DNA of 64,000 bases from Pseudomonadota bacterium (GTDB taxonomy: Bacteria; Pseudomonadota; Gammaproteobacteria; Xanthomonadales; Rhodanobacteraceae). The position numbers and the translations under genes are program-made. The DNA lies in NCBI GenBank assembly GCA_023388255.1, contig JAEWGO010000002.1:248001-312000 (forward strand). The letters run 5' to 3'. The notes below the pieces were generated by a model. It was not told where the DNA came from and did not search any database. It worked only from the letters and a program-made list of their open reading frames with translations. How positions within the stretch are numbered: the first letter of the stretch is position 1; each line of letters begins with the position of its first letter. This document shows positions 42,408 to 50,917 of this stretch, piece by piece.

Positions 42408-43202
42408 ATGTTCCGCCACGCACTCCTGCTCGCCCTGCTCGCCCTCGCCCCGACTTTCGCGCATGCGTGGGGGCCGTCAGGCCATCGCATCGTCGCCGCG
42501 CTGGCCGAGCGCCAGCTCTCGCCCGAAGCGAAAGCGGAAATGCGGCGCTTGCTGGCCATCACGCACGAGCACTCGCTCGCCGACATCGCAACATGGGCCG
42601 ACGAGCTGCGCAACGATCCGGCGCAGGCCGCGCTCGGTCGCGCCACCGCGCCGCTGCATTTCGTGAATTTCTCCGGTTCGACCTGCCACTACGATCCGCC
42701 GCGCGATTGCCCGGATGGACGCTGCGTCGTTGCCGCGATCGATCGCTACGCGAAGATCCTCGGCGATCGTTCGCGCCCGGACGCGGAACGCGCCGAAGCG
42801 CTGCGTTTCGTCGTCCATTTCGTCGGCGACGTGCATCAGCCATTGCACGCGGGCTACCGCGACGACCGCGGCGGCAACCGCTACCAGGTGCAATGGAACG
42901 GCCGCGGCACGAACCTGCACGCGATCTGGGATACGCCGGTGCTGGCGAGTCGCCGGCTCGGCTGGAAGCGCCATGCCGCCCTGCTCGCACGGACGCCGCC
43001 GCCGCGCGCGGAAGGCACGCCGCGGCAATGGGCCGAGGAATCGTGCCGCGCAACGCGCGACGACGGCATCTATCCGCGTGGCCACGTCATCGATGCTGCT
43101 TACCTTACGCATATGCGCCCGCTCGCCGAACGCCGCGTGCGTCTCGCCGGTGCACGTCTGGCGGTGCTGCTGAACCGCGAACTGTCGCGCTCGCGACGCT
43201 GA
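42408..43202 (+). CDS. Secreted S1/P1 family nuclease
   Basis: A 264-residue zinc-dependent nuclease for single-stranded nucleic acids. The signal peptide (MFRHALLLALLALAPTFAHA) is cut before Trp22, whose free N-terminus is a zinc ligand in this family. The other ligands are visible in GPSGHRIVAALAE, LADIATWADE, HFVGDVHQPLHAG and NLHAIWD. Length is normal. It is divergent from the BlaI-type repressor gene and shares its control region, so it may be part of that regulon. Confidence 0.93.
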   Translation: MFRHALLLALLALAPTFAHAWGPSGHRIVAALAERQLSPEAKAEMRRLLAITHEHSLADIATWADELRNDPAQAALGRATAPLHFVNFSGSTCHYDPPRDCPDGRCVVAAIDRYAKILGDRSRPDAERAEALRFVVHFVGDVHQPLHAGYRDDRGGNRYQVQWNGRGTNLHAIWDTPVLASRRLGWKRHAALLARTPPPRAEGTPRQWAEESCRATRDDGIYPRGHVIDAAYLTHMRPLAERRVRLAGARLAVLLNRELSRSRR

Positions 43203-43843
43203 CCCGGCCGATCGGCGCGGGGGCTTCAGCTCGCTCGTCTTCCCGCTGCACTTCCTGCCGCTGTTCCTGCCCGCCTGTCGCCCGCTGCCATCGCGCCGAA
43301 CGACGCTGGTGGTGTCCGGTCTGGTGGCCTATGCGTGGGCGAGGTGCTCTACGCCGGCGTGATGCTCGCCTCGGTTGTCGCGCACCATCGTTTCGCTTGC
43401 GGATCGATGCGCGCGACAGGGCGGCGCGCATGCATGCCCTGACGCCGGGCGTCGGCGCCCGCCTCGCCGCGCTGGTACGGTTCAGGTACGCACCGTTCCT
43501 GCATGCATTCGCCGAAAGCCCGATGCAGCTACCGCTTTCTTCAGGTCCGGCGCGATCTCCACTGTATGCGATGGCGGCGTTGCTGTTCGCCGGGTCATCT
43601 TTCCGCGCCGACACGCTGGCCCAGCGGAAGCCCCTGCAAGCCGCGCCACACAAGGCTTTGCGGGACGTCGGCGCCAGCCTGAACAATTTATAAACCAATC
43701 AGTATTGAAATTGAGGACCTGAATCCCATCTTAAGCGGGCCGCCAGGGAATCGAACCGTTCGCGGAGGCGACAGTCAAAAACGGCGCTACAGGATGTGGC
43801 CCCAAGAAGCCCCCTAACAATAGATAGTTGGAGTTGGAAGATC
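43203..43843. other. 641-bp region with no supported gene; possible gene remnant
   Basis: Six-frame reading shows only fragments. Short stretches in different plus-strand frames have membrane-protein-like composition (…LVVSGLVAYAW…, …LYAGVMLASVVAHH…) and suggest a decayed gene near 43230-43400. An 87-codon frame ending at about 43693 is not convincing. An A+T-rich stretch near 43690-43735 probably holds the promoter of the following gene. Confidence 0.35.
43705..43734 (+). promoter_or_regulatory. Possible sigma70-type promoter of barrel gene 1
   Basis: TTGAAA and TCTTAA are spaced by 18 bp, in the only A+T-rich stretch of the area, about 110 bp before the ATG at 43844. Confidence 0.3.
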
Positions 43844-44425
43844 ATGAAAAACACCTTGTTTGCCATTGCCCTCGCCACGGCCGGTCTGGCCGCGTTCCCC
43901 GCTGTCAGCCACGCCGCGAACAACAGCGGATTCTTCGTCAACGGCAACATCGGCCAGTCCAATCTGGACAAGGGCGCCTATGACGACAGCGACACCGGCT
44001 ACGGCGCGAACATCGGCTACCGCTGGGCGGTTGCACCAAACATTCTGCTCGGCGTCGAAGGCGGCTACACGGATCTCGGCAGCATCTCGCCGAAGAACGG
44101 CTATCGCGGCAGTGGCGTCGGCGATGCCGAACTCAGCGGCTGGAACCTCGGTGTCAACGGCCACTTCAACGTGACCGACAACTGGTACGTCAGCGGTCGC
44201 GCCGGCTTGTTCCGCGCCGACCTCAAGGGCGGCTATCTCGACGGCGCCGGCCTGCCGGTGCGCGTCGACGACAACACCAACAAGTGGTACGCCGGCGCAG
44301 GCTTCGGCTACGACTTCACCAACAACTTCAGCGTTGGGCTGAATTACGACTACTACAAGGCCAACAAGAACGGCTTGGACTTCAATCCGAGCCTGGTGTC
44401 GGTCAGCGGCGAATACCGCTTCTGA
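43844..44425 (+). CDS. Outer-membrane beta-barrel protein (OmpX/Ail-like) 1
   Basis: A 193-residue porin-like protein. A signal peptide (MKNTLFAIALATAGLAAFPAVSHA) is followed by alternating amphipathic strands that suggest an eight-stranded barrel: FFVNGNIGQSNL, YGANIGYRWAVAPN, LGVEGGYTDLGS, WNLGVNGHFNV, WYVSGRAGLFRADL, WYAGAGFGYDF, FSVGLNYDYYKA and the C-terminal SVSGEYRF with the terminal Phe needed for insertion by BAM. Function is not clear; family members act in adhesion or stress. The ATG at 43844 has GGAAG upstream. A strong terminator follows, then a close paralogue. Confidence 0.9.
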   Translation: MKNTLFAIALATAGLAAFPAVSHAANNSGFFVNGNIGQSNLDKGAYDDSDTGYGANIGYRWAVAPNILLGVEGGYTDLGSISPKNGYRGSGVGDAELSGWNLGVNGHFNVTDNWYVSGRAGLFRADLKGGYLDGAGLPVRVDDNTNKWYAGAGFGYDFTNNFSVGLNYDYYKANKNGLDFNPSLVSVSGEYRF

Positions 44426-44479
44426 TCCACTCCGATCAGTCTCCAATGGAGTCTCAAGGCAAGGATGCCGTCACAGCTC

Positions 44480-44509
44480 CCGGCCCGCGCAAGCGGGCCG
44501 GTTTTTTTT
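44480..44509 (+). terminator. Rho-independent terminator after barrel gene 1
   Basis: An 8-bp stem CGGCCCGC / GCGGGCCG with loop GCAA is followed by GTTTTTTTT. Confidence 0.9.
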
Positions 44510-44643
44510 CGCTATGCGATGGCGAAATGTGGCATGCGTCACACTGGACGCGCTCATGCTCATCTGCAGTACAGCGGCGACTGCGTATTCAACGCGTGCG
44601 TCGCGCCGGCGACGTCTGGATATTCCGCATGGAGAAAAACCCA

Positions 44644-45198
44644 ATGAGAAATACAGCGCTCGTCGCAGCCATGATCGCAGCCGGATGCGTGGCCCTGCCG
44701 AATCGCAGTGAGGCCGCCAATGCCGACGGCTTTTTCGTCGGCGGCAACATCGGCCGCTCCTCGGTCGACACCCATGGTTTCGATGACGATGACGCCGGCT
44801 ACGCGGCGAACTTCGGTTACCGCTGGGCCGTCGCGCCGAATGTCCTGATCGGCATCGAAACCGGTTACGCCGATCTCGGAAGCTTTTCACTCGACACACC
44901 GGCGCAAACGCTGAAAACCTCGATGAGTGGCTGGAATGTAGGCGCGAATGGCCACTTCAACGTCGCCGAAAACTGGTATGTAAGCGGGCGCCTCGGTCTG
45001 TTCCGCGCCAATGTGGAAGTCCGCAGTCCGTACTACAACGACGACTACGACAGCAACAAATGGTATGCCGGCGTGGGTTTCGGCTACGACTTCACCAACG
45101 CCGTCAGCGTAGGACTGAATTACGACTACTACAAAACCTCCAGCTCGCCGATCTACGCCCCAAGGCTGCTCTCGGTCAGCGGCGAGTATCGCTTCTGA
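44644..45198 (+). CDS. Outer-membrane beta-barrel protein (OmpX/Ail-like) 2
   Basis: A 184-residue paralogue of the preceding barrel. The signal peptide (MRNTALVAAMIAAGCVALPNRSEA) and the strands GFFVGGNIGRSS, YAANFGYRWAVAPN, IETGYADLGSF, WYVSGRLGLFRANV, WYAGVGFGYDF and SVSGEYRF follow the same order. The loops differ most, as expected for surface parts. The ATG at 44644 has GGAG 9 nt upstream; an ATG at 44629 lies too close. A terminator-like hairpin that once followed it seems to have been hit by the IS21 element. Confidence 0.9.
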   Translation: MRNTALVAAMIAAGCVALPNRSEAANADGFFVGGNIGRSSVDTHGFDDDDAGYAANFGYRWAVAPNVLIGIETGYADLGSFSLDTPAQTLKTSMSGWNVGANGHFNVAENWYVSGRLGLFRANVEVRSPYYNDDYDSNKWYAGVGFGYDFTNAVSVGLNYDYYKTSSSPIYAPRLLSVSGEYRF

Positions 45199-45250
45199 TC
45201 GATGCGCATTCGCTCGCGGCAGGAGCGCATTGTTACAACGTCGCTGCAGC

Positions 45251-45257
45251 AATCGGG
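45251..45257. repeat. Target-site duplication, left copy (AATCGGG)
   Basis: The 7 bases next to the left end of the IS element are repeated exactly at 47725-47731 next to the right end. Confidence 0.85.
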
Positions 45258-45283
45258 TGTTGATTTCCGCCGAGAACTGAGCC
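45258..45283. repeat. IS21 left terminal inverted repeat
   Basis: TGTTGATTTCC…AACTGAGCC matches the right end with 6 differences in 26 positions. Confidence 0.85.
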
Positions 45284-45330
45284 GGGTTTTCCATCGAAAA
45301 GTGAGCCACCGGTTGCGGGGTCAGCTTAGC

Positions 45331-46107
45331 TCAGTGGTGGGGTGATCGGTTGTCGTCGGCCTCCTTTCGGGTGTCTGCGGCGTGATGCCGGAAGCGGTAG
45401 CTGTCGTTGCCGGTTTCGAGGATGTGGCAGCGATGGGTGAGGCGGTCGAGCAGCGCGGTGGTCATCTTGGCGTCGCCGAAGACAGCGGCCCACTCGGCGA
45501 AACTGAGATTGGTGGTGATGGCCAGGCTGGTCTGCTCGTAGAGCTTGCCGATCAGGTGGAAGAGCAAGGCGCCGCCGGCCTGCGAGAACGGCAGATAGCC
45601 CAGCTCGTCGAGGATGACGAGGTCGGCATCGATCAGGCGGCTGGCCAGTTGCCCCTGCTTGCCGCTGGCCTTTTCCTGTTCCAGCGCGTTGACCAGTTCG
45701 ATGGTCGAGAAGAAGCGCACGCGCCGCCGATGATGGCGGATGGCCTGCACGCCGAGGGCCGTGGCCAGATGGGTCTTGCCGGTCCCTGGCCCGCCCACGA
45801 GTACCACGTTCTGGCATGCGTCCATGAAGTCGCCGTGGTGCAGTTGCCGGATCAAGGCTTCGTCGACCACGCTCTGGGTGAAGTCGAAGTGGCTGAGGTC
45901 GCGGTAGATCGGGAAGCGTGCGGCCTTGAGCTGGTAGTTGATGGAGCGCACTTCGCGCTCGGCCACCTCGGCTTTGAGCAAGGTGCTCACCAGCGGCAAG
46001 GCGTCCTGGTAGAGCGGTGCGCCTTGCTGGGCCAGTTCATCCAGGGCCTGCACCATGCCGTGCAGGCGCAGCGACTTGAGCGTGGCGGTGATGGCCTCAT
46101 GCGACAT
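45331..46107 (-). CDS. istB: IS21 helper ATPase IstB
   Basis: A 258-residue AAA+ ATPase related to DnaC that assembles on target DNA and recruits the IstA transposase. Walker A VGGPGTGKTHLA, Walker B VILDELGYLPFSQ and the later STNLSF-like TTNLSFAEW (sensor 1) are intact. The start overlaps the istA stop by 11 nt. Normal length, no frameshift. Confidence 0.96.
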   Translation of the reverse strand: MSHEAITATLKSLRLHGMVQALDELAQQGAPLYQDALPLVSTLLKAEVAEREVRSINYQLKAARFPIYRDLSHFDFTQSVVDEALIRQLHHGDFMDACQNVVLVGGPGTGKTHLATALGVQAIRHHRRRVRFFSTIELVNALEQEKASGKQGQLASRLIDADLVILDELGYLPFSQAGGALLFHLIGKLYEQTSLAITTNLSFAEWAAVFGDAKMTTALLDRLTHRCHILETGNDSYRFRHHAADTRKEADDNRSPHH

Positions 46108-47620
46108 GGCGCGACCTCCGCAGATGGTCGTAGCGCGCCACGTTGGCGACCGGCTCGATCTGCAGGGCCAGGCCGGGCGGCGCGGTCACCGGTGCCGGCG
46201 GCGTTTCACCCAGCAGCCGCCTCAGCAGGTTGAGGATGTGGGGCTTGGATGGCGCTTGGGCTTCCAGCGCCAACTCCACGGCCGCCAGCACCGCCTGCTC
46301 GTCGTACTGCAGCACCAGCGCGAGGATCTCGACCATCTCGCGGTCGCCGCCCGAACGCGCCAGCAGGATCGCCTGCAGCTTCCGGAAGCCTTCGGGCAAC
46401 TGGGCGAACGGCGCGCCGTTGCGCAAAGCGCCCGGCTTGCGCTGTACGACGCTGAGGTAGTGCCGCCAGTCGTAGAGCGTCCGCCCGCCGTCGTGGGTGC
46501 GATGGATGAGCCGCGCATGCTCGGCGATCACCTGTCCCTCGGCCGCCATCACCACGCGGTCGGCATACAGGCGCACGCTGACCGGCCGGTTGGCGAAACT
46601 CGCGGGCACGCTGTAGCGGTTGCGATCCACGTGTACCAGGCAGGTCGGCGTGACGCGCTTGGTCTGCTCCACGAAGCCATCGAACGGTGTGGGCGCCGGC
46701 ATCAGTTGCGGCCGCTCCTCCTGCCAGACGTCAGCAAGGGTGCGGTCGCGCCACTGCGGGTGGGGTAACGTCTGCCACATCGCCATGCACCGTTCCTGCA
46801 GCCAGGCGTTGAGGGCTTCCAGCGTCGGCATCGGCGGCACCGCCGGCCATACGCGGTGGCGTGCATCCTGCACGTTCTTCTCGATCTGCCCCTTCTCCCA
46901 GCCCGAGGCCGGGTTGCAGAACTCGGCTTCGAACAGGTAGTGGCCCACCATCGCGGCGAAGCGCGCATTGACGTCGCGCACCTTGCCGCGGCGCACCTTG
47001 TCCACCGCCGTCTTCATGTTGTCGTAGATGCCCCGGCGCGGCACGCCACCGAAGACCGCGAAGGCATGCCGGTGCGCATCGAACAACATCTCGTGCGTCT
47101 GCAGGAGATAAGCGCGCAGCAGGAACGCCCGGCTGTGGCACAGCTTGAAGTGGGCGACCTGCAGCTTGACGCGCTCGCCGCCGATGCGGGCGACGTCCTC
47201 GCTCCAGTCGAACTGGAAGGCCTCGCCGGGCGCGAAGGCCAAGGGCACGAAGGTGCCGCGCCCGGCGGTGCGGCTGCGCTCCCGCTCGGCTTGCCGCCAC
47301 GCACGGGCGAAGGCCGCCACGCGACCATAAGAACCGGCATAGCCCTCGGCCGCCAGGGCCTGATGCATCTGCCGGATCGTGCGCCGCTGCTTGCGCGGCA
47401 GATGCTGGTTGGCGTGCAGCCAGCCGGACAGCTCGGCCGCATACGGGTCGAGCTGGCTGGGACTCTTGCGGGTGGGGTAACGCGGGGAAACTTCCCCGCT
47501 CGCCAGGTACTTGGCGATGGTGTTGCGCGACAGCTTCGTGCGCCGGGCGATCTCCCGGATCGAGACCTGGTCGCGAAGGTGCCAGCGTCGGATCACGCTC
47601 AGTAGGGCCACGTCGATCAC
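46097..47620 (-). CDS. istA: IS21 transposase IstA
   Basis: A 507-residue DDE transposase. The N-terminus has a helix-turn-helix (VSIREIARRTKLSRNTIAKYL) for end binding. The catalytic core shows FQFDWSED, YDNMKTAVDK and WEKGQIEKNV as the D, D and E regions. The C-terminal part contacts IstB. The frame begins with GTG at 47620; a GTG at 47611 with GGAG 8 nt upstream may be the true start. No truncation is seen. Confidence 0.96.
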   Translation of the reverse strand: MIDVALLSVIRRWHLRDQVSIREIARRTKLSRNTIAKYLASGEVSPRYPTRKSPSQLDPYAAELSGWLHANQHLPRKQRRTIRQMHQALAAEGYAGSYGRVAAFARAWRQAERERSRTAGRGTFVPLAFAPGEAFQFDWSEDVARIGGERVKLQVAHFKLCHSRAFLLRAYLLQTHEMLFDAHRHAFAVFGGVPRRGIYDNMKTAVDKVRRGKVRDVNARFAAMVGHYLFEAEFCNPASGWEKGQIEKNVQDARHRVWPAVPPMPTLEALNAWLQERCMAMWQTLPHPQWRDRTLADVWQEERPQLMPAPTPFDGFVEQTKRVTPTCLVHVDRNRYSVPASFANRPVSVRLYADRVVMAAEGQVIAEHARLIHRTHDGGRTLYDWRHYLSVVQRKPGALRNGAPFAQLPEGFRKLQAILLARSGGDREMVEILALVLQYDEQAVLAAVELALEAQAPSKPHILNLLRRLLGETPPAPVTAPPGLALQIEPVANVARYDHLRRSRHVA

Positions 47621-47698
47621 TCCTTAGCTCCCGCTCGGGTGGTGAGCGGAGGGTGGTGGGAGGTGGCTCAACTTTCGACGGAAATCCCTACCCGAAGT

Positions 47699-47724
47699 GG
47701 CTCAGTTTTGGATGGAACTCAACA
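47699..47724. repeat. IS21 right terminal inverted repeat
   Basis: Read inward on the minus strand this begins TGTTGAGTTCC and ends AACTGAGCC, as the left end does. Confidence 0.85.
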
Positions 47725-47731
47725 AATCGGG
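47725..47731. repeat. Target-site duplication, right copy (AATCGGG)
   Basis: Identical to 45251-45257 and directly adjacent to the right end of the IS. Confidence 0.85.
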
Positions 47732-47762
47732 CCTGCGCAAGCGCGCCGGTTCTGGGCATGCC

Positions 47763-49055
47763 TCATGCGCTTTCCGTCGCTGTTTCCGCTTCGGCAACGC
47801 TTGCCGTTTCACGGCGCGCGACGACGACCGCGGTCGCCAGATCGCCGGTCACGTTCAGCGCGGTGCGGCACATGTCGAGGAAGCGATCGACGCCGAGGAT
47901 CAGCGCGATGCCTTCCGGCGGTACGTGCAGGTAGGTCAGGATCATCGCGATCACCGGCAACGAGCCGGCGGGCACGCCGGCGGTGCCGATCGAACCGAGG
48001 ACGCACAAGCCGAGCACCATGACCTGCTGGCCGAGGTCGAGTTCGACGCCGAAGCATTGCACGAGGAACAGCGTGGTCAGGCCCTCGAACAATGCGGTGC
48101 CGTGGTGGTTTGCGCTGGCGCCGAGCGTCAACACGAAGCGCGCGACCTTCGGCGGCAGTTTCAGGTTTTCCTCGGCAACCTTCAGCGTGGTCGGCAGGGT
48201 GCCGGTGCTGGACGAAGTCGAGAACGCGGTCAGGATCGCCTCCTGCGAATCGCGGAAGAAGCGCAGCGGACTCATGCCGCCCATCACGCGCACCCACAAC
48301 GGCAGCACGACGAACATGTGCAGCGCGATCGCCAGCAGCACGGCGAATGCGTAGTGGCCGAGCTTGAGAAGCAACTCCCAACCGAAGCGCGCGGTCAGCG
48401 CGAACATCAGCGCGGTGACCGCGTAGGGCGTCAACCGGATGACGAGTCCGATCAAGGTCATCACAATCTCGTTGAGACCTTGCACCATCTCCTTGAAACG
48501 CATCGTCGCCGGCGTCGGCTTCAGCACGATCGCGACGCCGAGCATCAGCGCGAAGAACATCACCGCCAGCAGTTCGCCATCAGCCGCCGCCTTGACCACG
48601 TTGCGCGGCACCACGCCGAGCATCATGTCGATGACCGACAGCGACGGCTTCGCCTCGGTGATCGCCTTGGCCTGGCCGCCGGCGGCGATGGCCTGTTCCA
48701 GCATCTGCGGGTCCATGCCGCGACCCGGTTGCAGCACGTTGACGACGAGCAGGCCGATGCCGATCGCGATGCAGGTGACCGTGACCGTGTAGAACAACGT
48801 GCGCAGACCGATGCGGCCGAGCGAAGCGATGTCGCCGATCTCGGTGACGCCGAGGATCAATGCGCTGAACATCAGCGGCAGCACCAGCATGAACAGCAGG
48901 CGCAGGAACAACTGCCCGGCCGGCGCGGCGACGTAGTCGATCAGCGCAGCGATCCAGACGTTGTCGGGACCGATCAGATGCGCCGCGATACCGCCGCCGA
49001 TGCCGATCGCAAAGCCGATCAGTACGCGCCAATGCAAGGCAAGGCGCGGCTTCAT
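47763..49055 (-). CDS. SDF family Na+/H+:dicarboxylate/amino-acid symporter
   Basis: A 430-residue membrane transporter of the glutamate/dicarboxylate family (DAACS/SDF). It has the hairpin 1 serine-rich tip SSSTGTLPTTLKVAEENL, the TM7 stretch LTLGASANHHGTALFEG and the TM8 motif DRFLDMCRTALNVTGD. The NMDGT motif of TM7, which helps bind the coupling ion, is altered to NHHGT. Substrate and ion may therefore differ from GltP/DctA. The ATG at 49055 gives MKPRLALHWRVLIGFAIG; the open frame extends into the next gene's region without support. Confidence 0.9.
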   Translation of the reverse strand: MKPRLALHWRVLIGFAIGIGGGIAAHLIGPDNVWIAALIDYVAAPAGQLFLRLLFMLVLPLMFSALILGVTEIGDIASLGRIGLRTLFYTVTVTCIAIGIGLLVVNVLQPGRGMDPQMLEQAIAAGGQAKAITEAKPSLSVIDMMLGVVPRNVVKAAADGELLAVMFFALMLGVAIVLKPTPATMRFKEMVQGLNEIVMTLIGLVIRLTPYAVTALMFALTARFGWELLLKLGHYAFAVLLAIALHMFVVLPLWVRVMGGMSPLRFFRDSQEAILTAFSTSSSTGTLPTTLKVAEENLKLPPKVARFVLTLGASANHHGTALFEGLTTLFLVQCFGVELDLGQQVMVLGLCVLGSIGTAGVPAGSLPVIAMILTYLHVPPEGIALILGVDRFLDMCRTALNVTGDLATAVVVARRETASVAEAETATESA

Positions 49056-49198
49056 TGGACACCCGACGAGTGCGGCGCACGTGCGCGAACAGCGCTTGGA
49101 AAACCGGATTTCCGGCAACAATGCATCAGAATCGACCCCATCGGCGAAGCGATCGCCGATGGTACACGAGCCGATTGCGGGCGCGGCCGAGGCCGCGG

Positions 49199-50917
49199 CT
49201 AGTCGCGATGCGGATACAGTGCCGGCAGCGATGACGTGGACGCCACCGCCTGCATCGATTCGCGCCAGGCCAGCCCCTTGCCGAAAGCCTGCGTCAGGCG
49301 CGTGGCGAGCCCTTGCGAGGATGCGCCGGCATAGCGCGAGCGTTGCAGGTCGGCGAGCGCATCGCGCTGCGCGTCGTCGGCCAGCCGCGTGGCGAGTTCG
49401 CCGAGATTGCGCACGTCGGGACGTTCGGCGCGCGCCCAGGCGACGAGCGTGCGCTCGGCGCCCGCGAACTCGCCAAGCGAGCAGGCGCGCAGGAACGCAG
49501 CACGATGCGCGGCCCCCTCGCCGCTCGACGGCTGTGCCTTCGCCACCACCGGCGCGCGGCCCCGCGAACGCCACCACAAGCCGAGCGTACCCAGCCACAG
49601 AGCGAAACCGAGGATCGCCAACGCTTTCCAGGCGCGCAGGCGCATTGACCTCGCGGCGGACGGCGTCGCGACGGCAGTGGCCACCTGAGTGGACGGGATC
49701 GCGGCGCTTGGCAGCTGCGAGCCGGCCGCAGGCGCCGCGTTGTTCGCGGCACCGGCCGCAGCGGGGAGCACATTGATCGTGCGAGCCGGCAGCTCGGCGA
49801 CTTCCTCGCGATCGTGCGTGGTATCCCACCAATGCACCTTCATGCCCGGAACCGTCAACGTCCCGGGACGATTCGGCACGAACGCGAACTTGCGCACGCG
49901 CTCACCGTACAGCCATTGGCCGTCGTCGCGCGTGCGCGTGTCGGCCTTGTCCGGGTAGATCTCGGCGCCGGGTGGCGCATCGAGGCTCAACTCCGGCAAT
50001 TGCTCGTAGCCGAGCCCTTGCGCCTGCAGGCGGATCGTGCGTGTGACCGGATCGCCGACGCGGATCTCGGTCGGCAATTCGGTCTCGTCCTTGAGCAGCA
50101 GCGAGGCCGCCGGCAGCCACGCGTCGCCACTCCATTGCGCCGGCTTCGGCTTGACCACGAGATGCACGGCTTCCGAACGCGCGCTGACACCGCGGCCGCG
50201 GCTGAAGAATCCGGTCGGGTCGGTGACGTCGAGCGCGGTACCCCGAAAGTTCAAGGCTGGTATGTCGATTGCGCCGCTGCGCTCGGGAATCAGCGCGTAG
50301 TGTCGCTCGATGACGTTGTAGCGACGCGCGCCAATCGTTGCGATGTAGCGCTTATCCTGGCCTTGGCCAAGGCGCTGTGCGCCGAGACCGTCGGCTTGCG
50401 GTTCGCTGAGATTGCCGTCGGTCAGGTCGAACGCGTAGTACAGCTTCACCGTGTAGCGCACTTCCTGCTGCACGTACGGATCGAGCGGCTCGGCGCTGGC
50501 CTCGATGAACACGTCGCCGCCTGCCTTCGCGCTCTGCGGCGGCGCCGCCTGCACGCTGAGCGCAATCGGTTGCGTCTTCTCCGCGCCGACCGCGATCGGC
50601 GCGATCGTGATGCGGCCTTCGTGCTTCGGTTCGAGCGCGACCGCCCACAAGGTCTTCGCCGTGCGCGCGCCGTTGACGATGCTGAGTTGCTGGCTCGACT
50701 GCGTGCCGGCGAGATCGAAATCCTGTTTCAACACCGAGAAATCCGGTTGCGCGAGCGAACCGCCTTCGGCCTCGACATTCAACGTGACGGTCTCGCCGAG
50801 CTGGATCGAATCGCGATCGAGCCACGCGCGCACGCTCGGCGCGGCCTGTGCCGGCAGCACCACGAGGGCGAGCATGAGCAGTGCCAGCCACGCCGGGGAT
50901 CGAAACGGAATGCGCAT
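49199..50917 (-). CDS. batD: BatD family protein
   Basis: A 572-residue protein with a signal peptide (…LALLMLALVVLPAQAA) and several immunoglobulin-like beta domains: SVRAWLDRDSIQLGETVTLNVEAEGG is the typical BatD opening. A Pro/Ala-rich linker precedes a transmembrane helix (about 415-435, AWKALAILGFALWLGTLGLWW) and a cytoplasmic helical tail. BatD belongs to the 'Bacteroides aerotolerance' group, thought to build a periplasmic complex with BatA and BatB. It overlaps the end of the batB/C gene by 1 nt and is last in the cluster. Confidence 0.9.
   Translation of the reverse strand: MRIPFRSPAWLALLMLALVVLPAQAAPSVRAWLDRDSIQLGETVTLNVEAEGGSLAQPDFSVLKQDFDLAGTQSSQQLSIVNGARTAKTLWAVALEPKHEGRITIAPIAVGAEKTQPIALSVQAAPPQSAKAGGDVFIEASAEPLDPYVQQEVRYTVKLYYAFDLTDGNLSEPQADGLGAQRLGQGQDKRYIATIGARRYNVIERHYALIPERSGAIDIPALNFRGTALDVTDPTGFFSRGRGVSARSEAVHLVVKPKPAQWSGDAWLPAASLLLKDETELPTEIRVGDPVTRTIRLQAQGLGYEQLPELSLDAPPGAEIYPDKADTRTRDDGQWLYGERVRKFAFVPNRPGTLTVPGMKVHWWDTTHDREEVAELPARTINVLPAAAGAANNAAPAAGSQLPSAAIPSTQVATAVATPSAARSMRLRAWKALAILGFALWLGTLGLWWRSRGRAPVVAKAQPSSGEGAAHRAAFLRACSLGEFAGAERTLVAWARAERPDVRNLGELATRLADDAQRDALADLQRSRYAGASSQGLATRLTQAFGKGLAWRESMQAVASTSSLPALYPHRD

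Larger units (their letters stand above)
45258..47724 (-). mobile_element. IS21-family insertion sequence, intact
   Basis: A 2467-bp element with istA and istB on the minus strand, bounded by imperfect inverted repeats beginning TGTTGA and containing AACTGAGCC. Each end carries a second copy of the repeat (GAAAAGTGAGCCACC on the left; GAAAGTTGAGCCACC read inward on the right), as in the multiple terminal repeats of IS21. A perfect 7-bp duplication AATCGGG flanks it. Both reading frames are open, so the element looks recent and capable of moving. It sits between the second barrel gene and the symporter gene, and no coding sequence is broken. Confidence 0.93.

Noticed and set aside
43431..43693. 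87-codon frame before the first barrel gene
   Set aside because: It lacks a ribosome site and a recognisable domain, and overlaps other short frames of equal quality.
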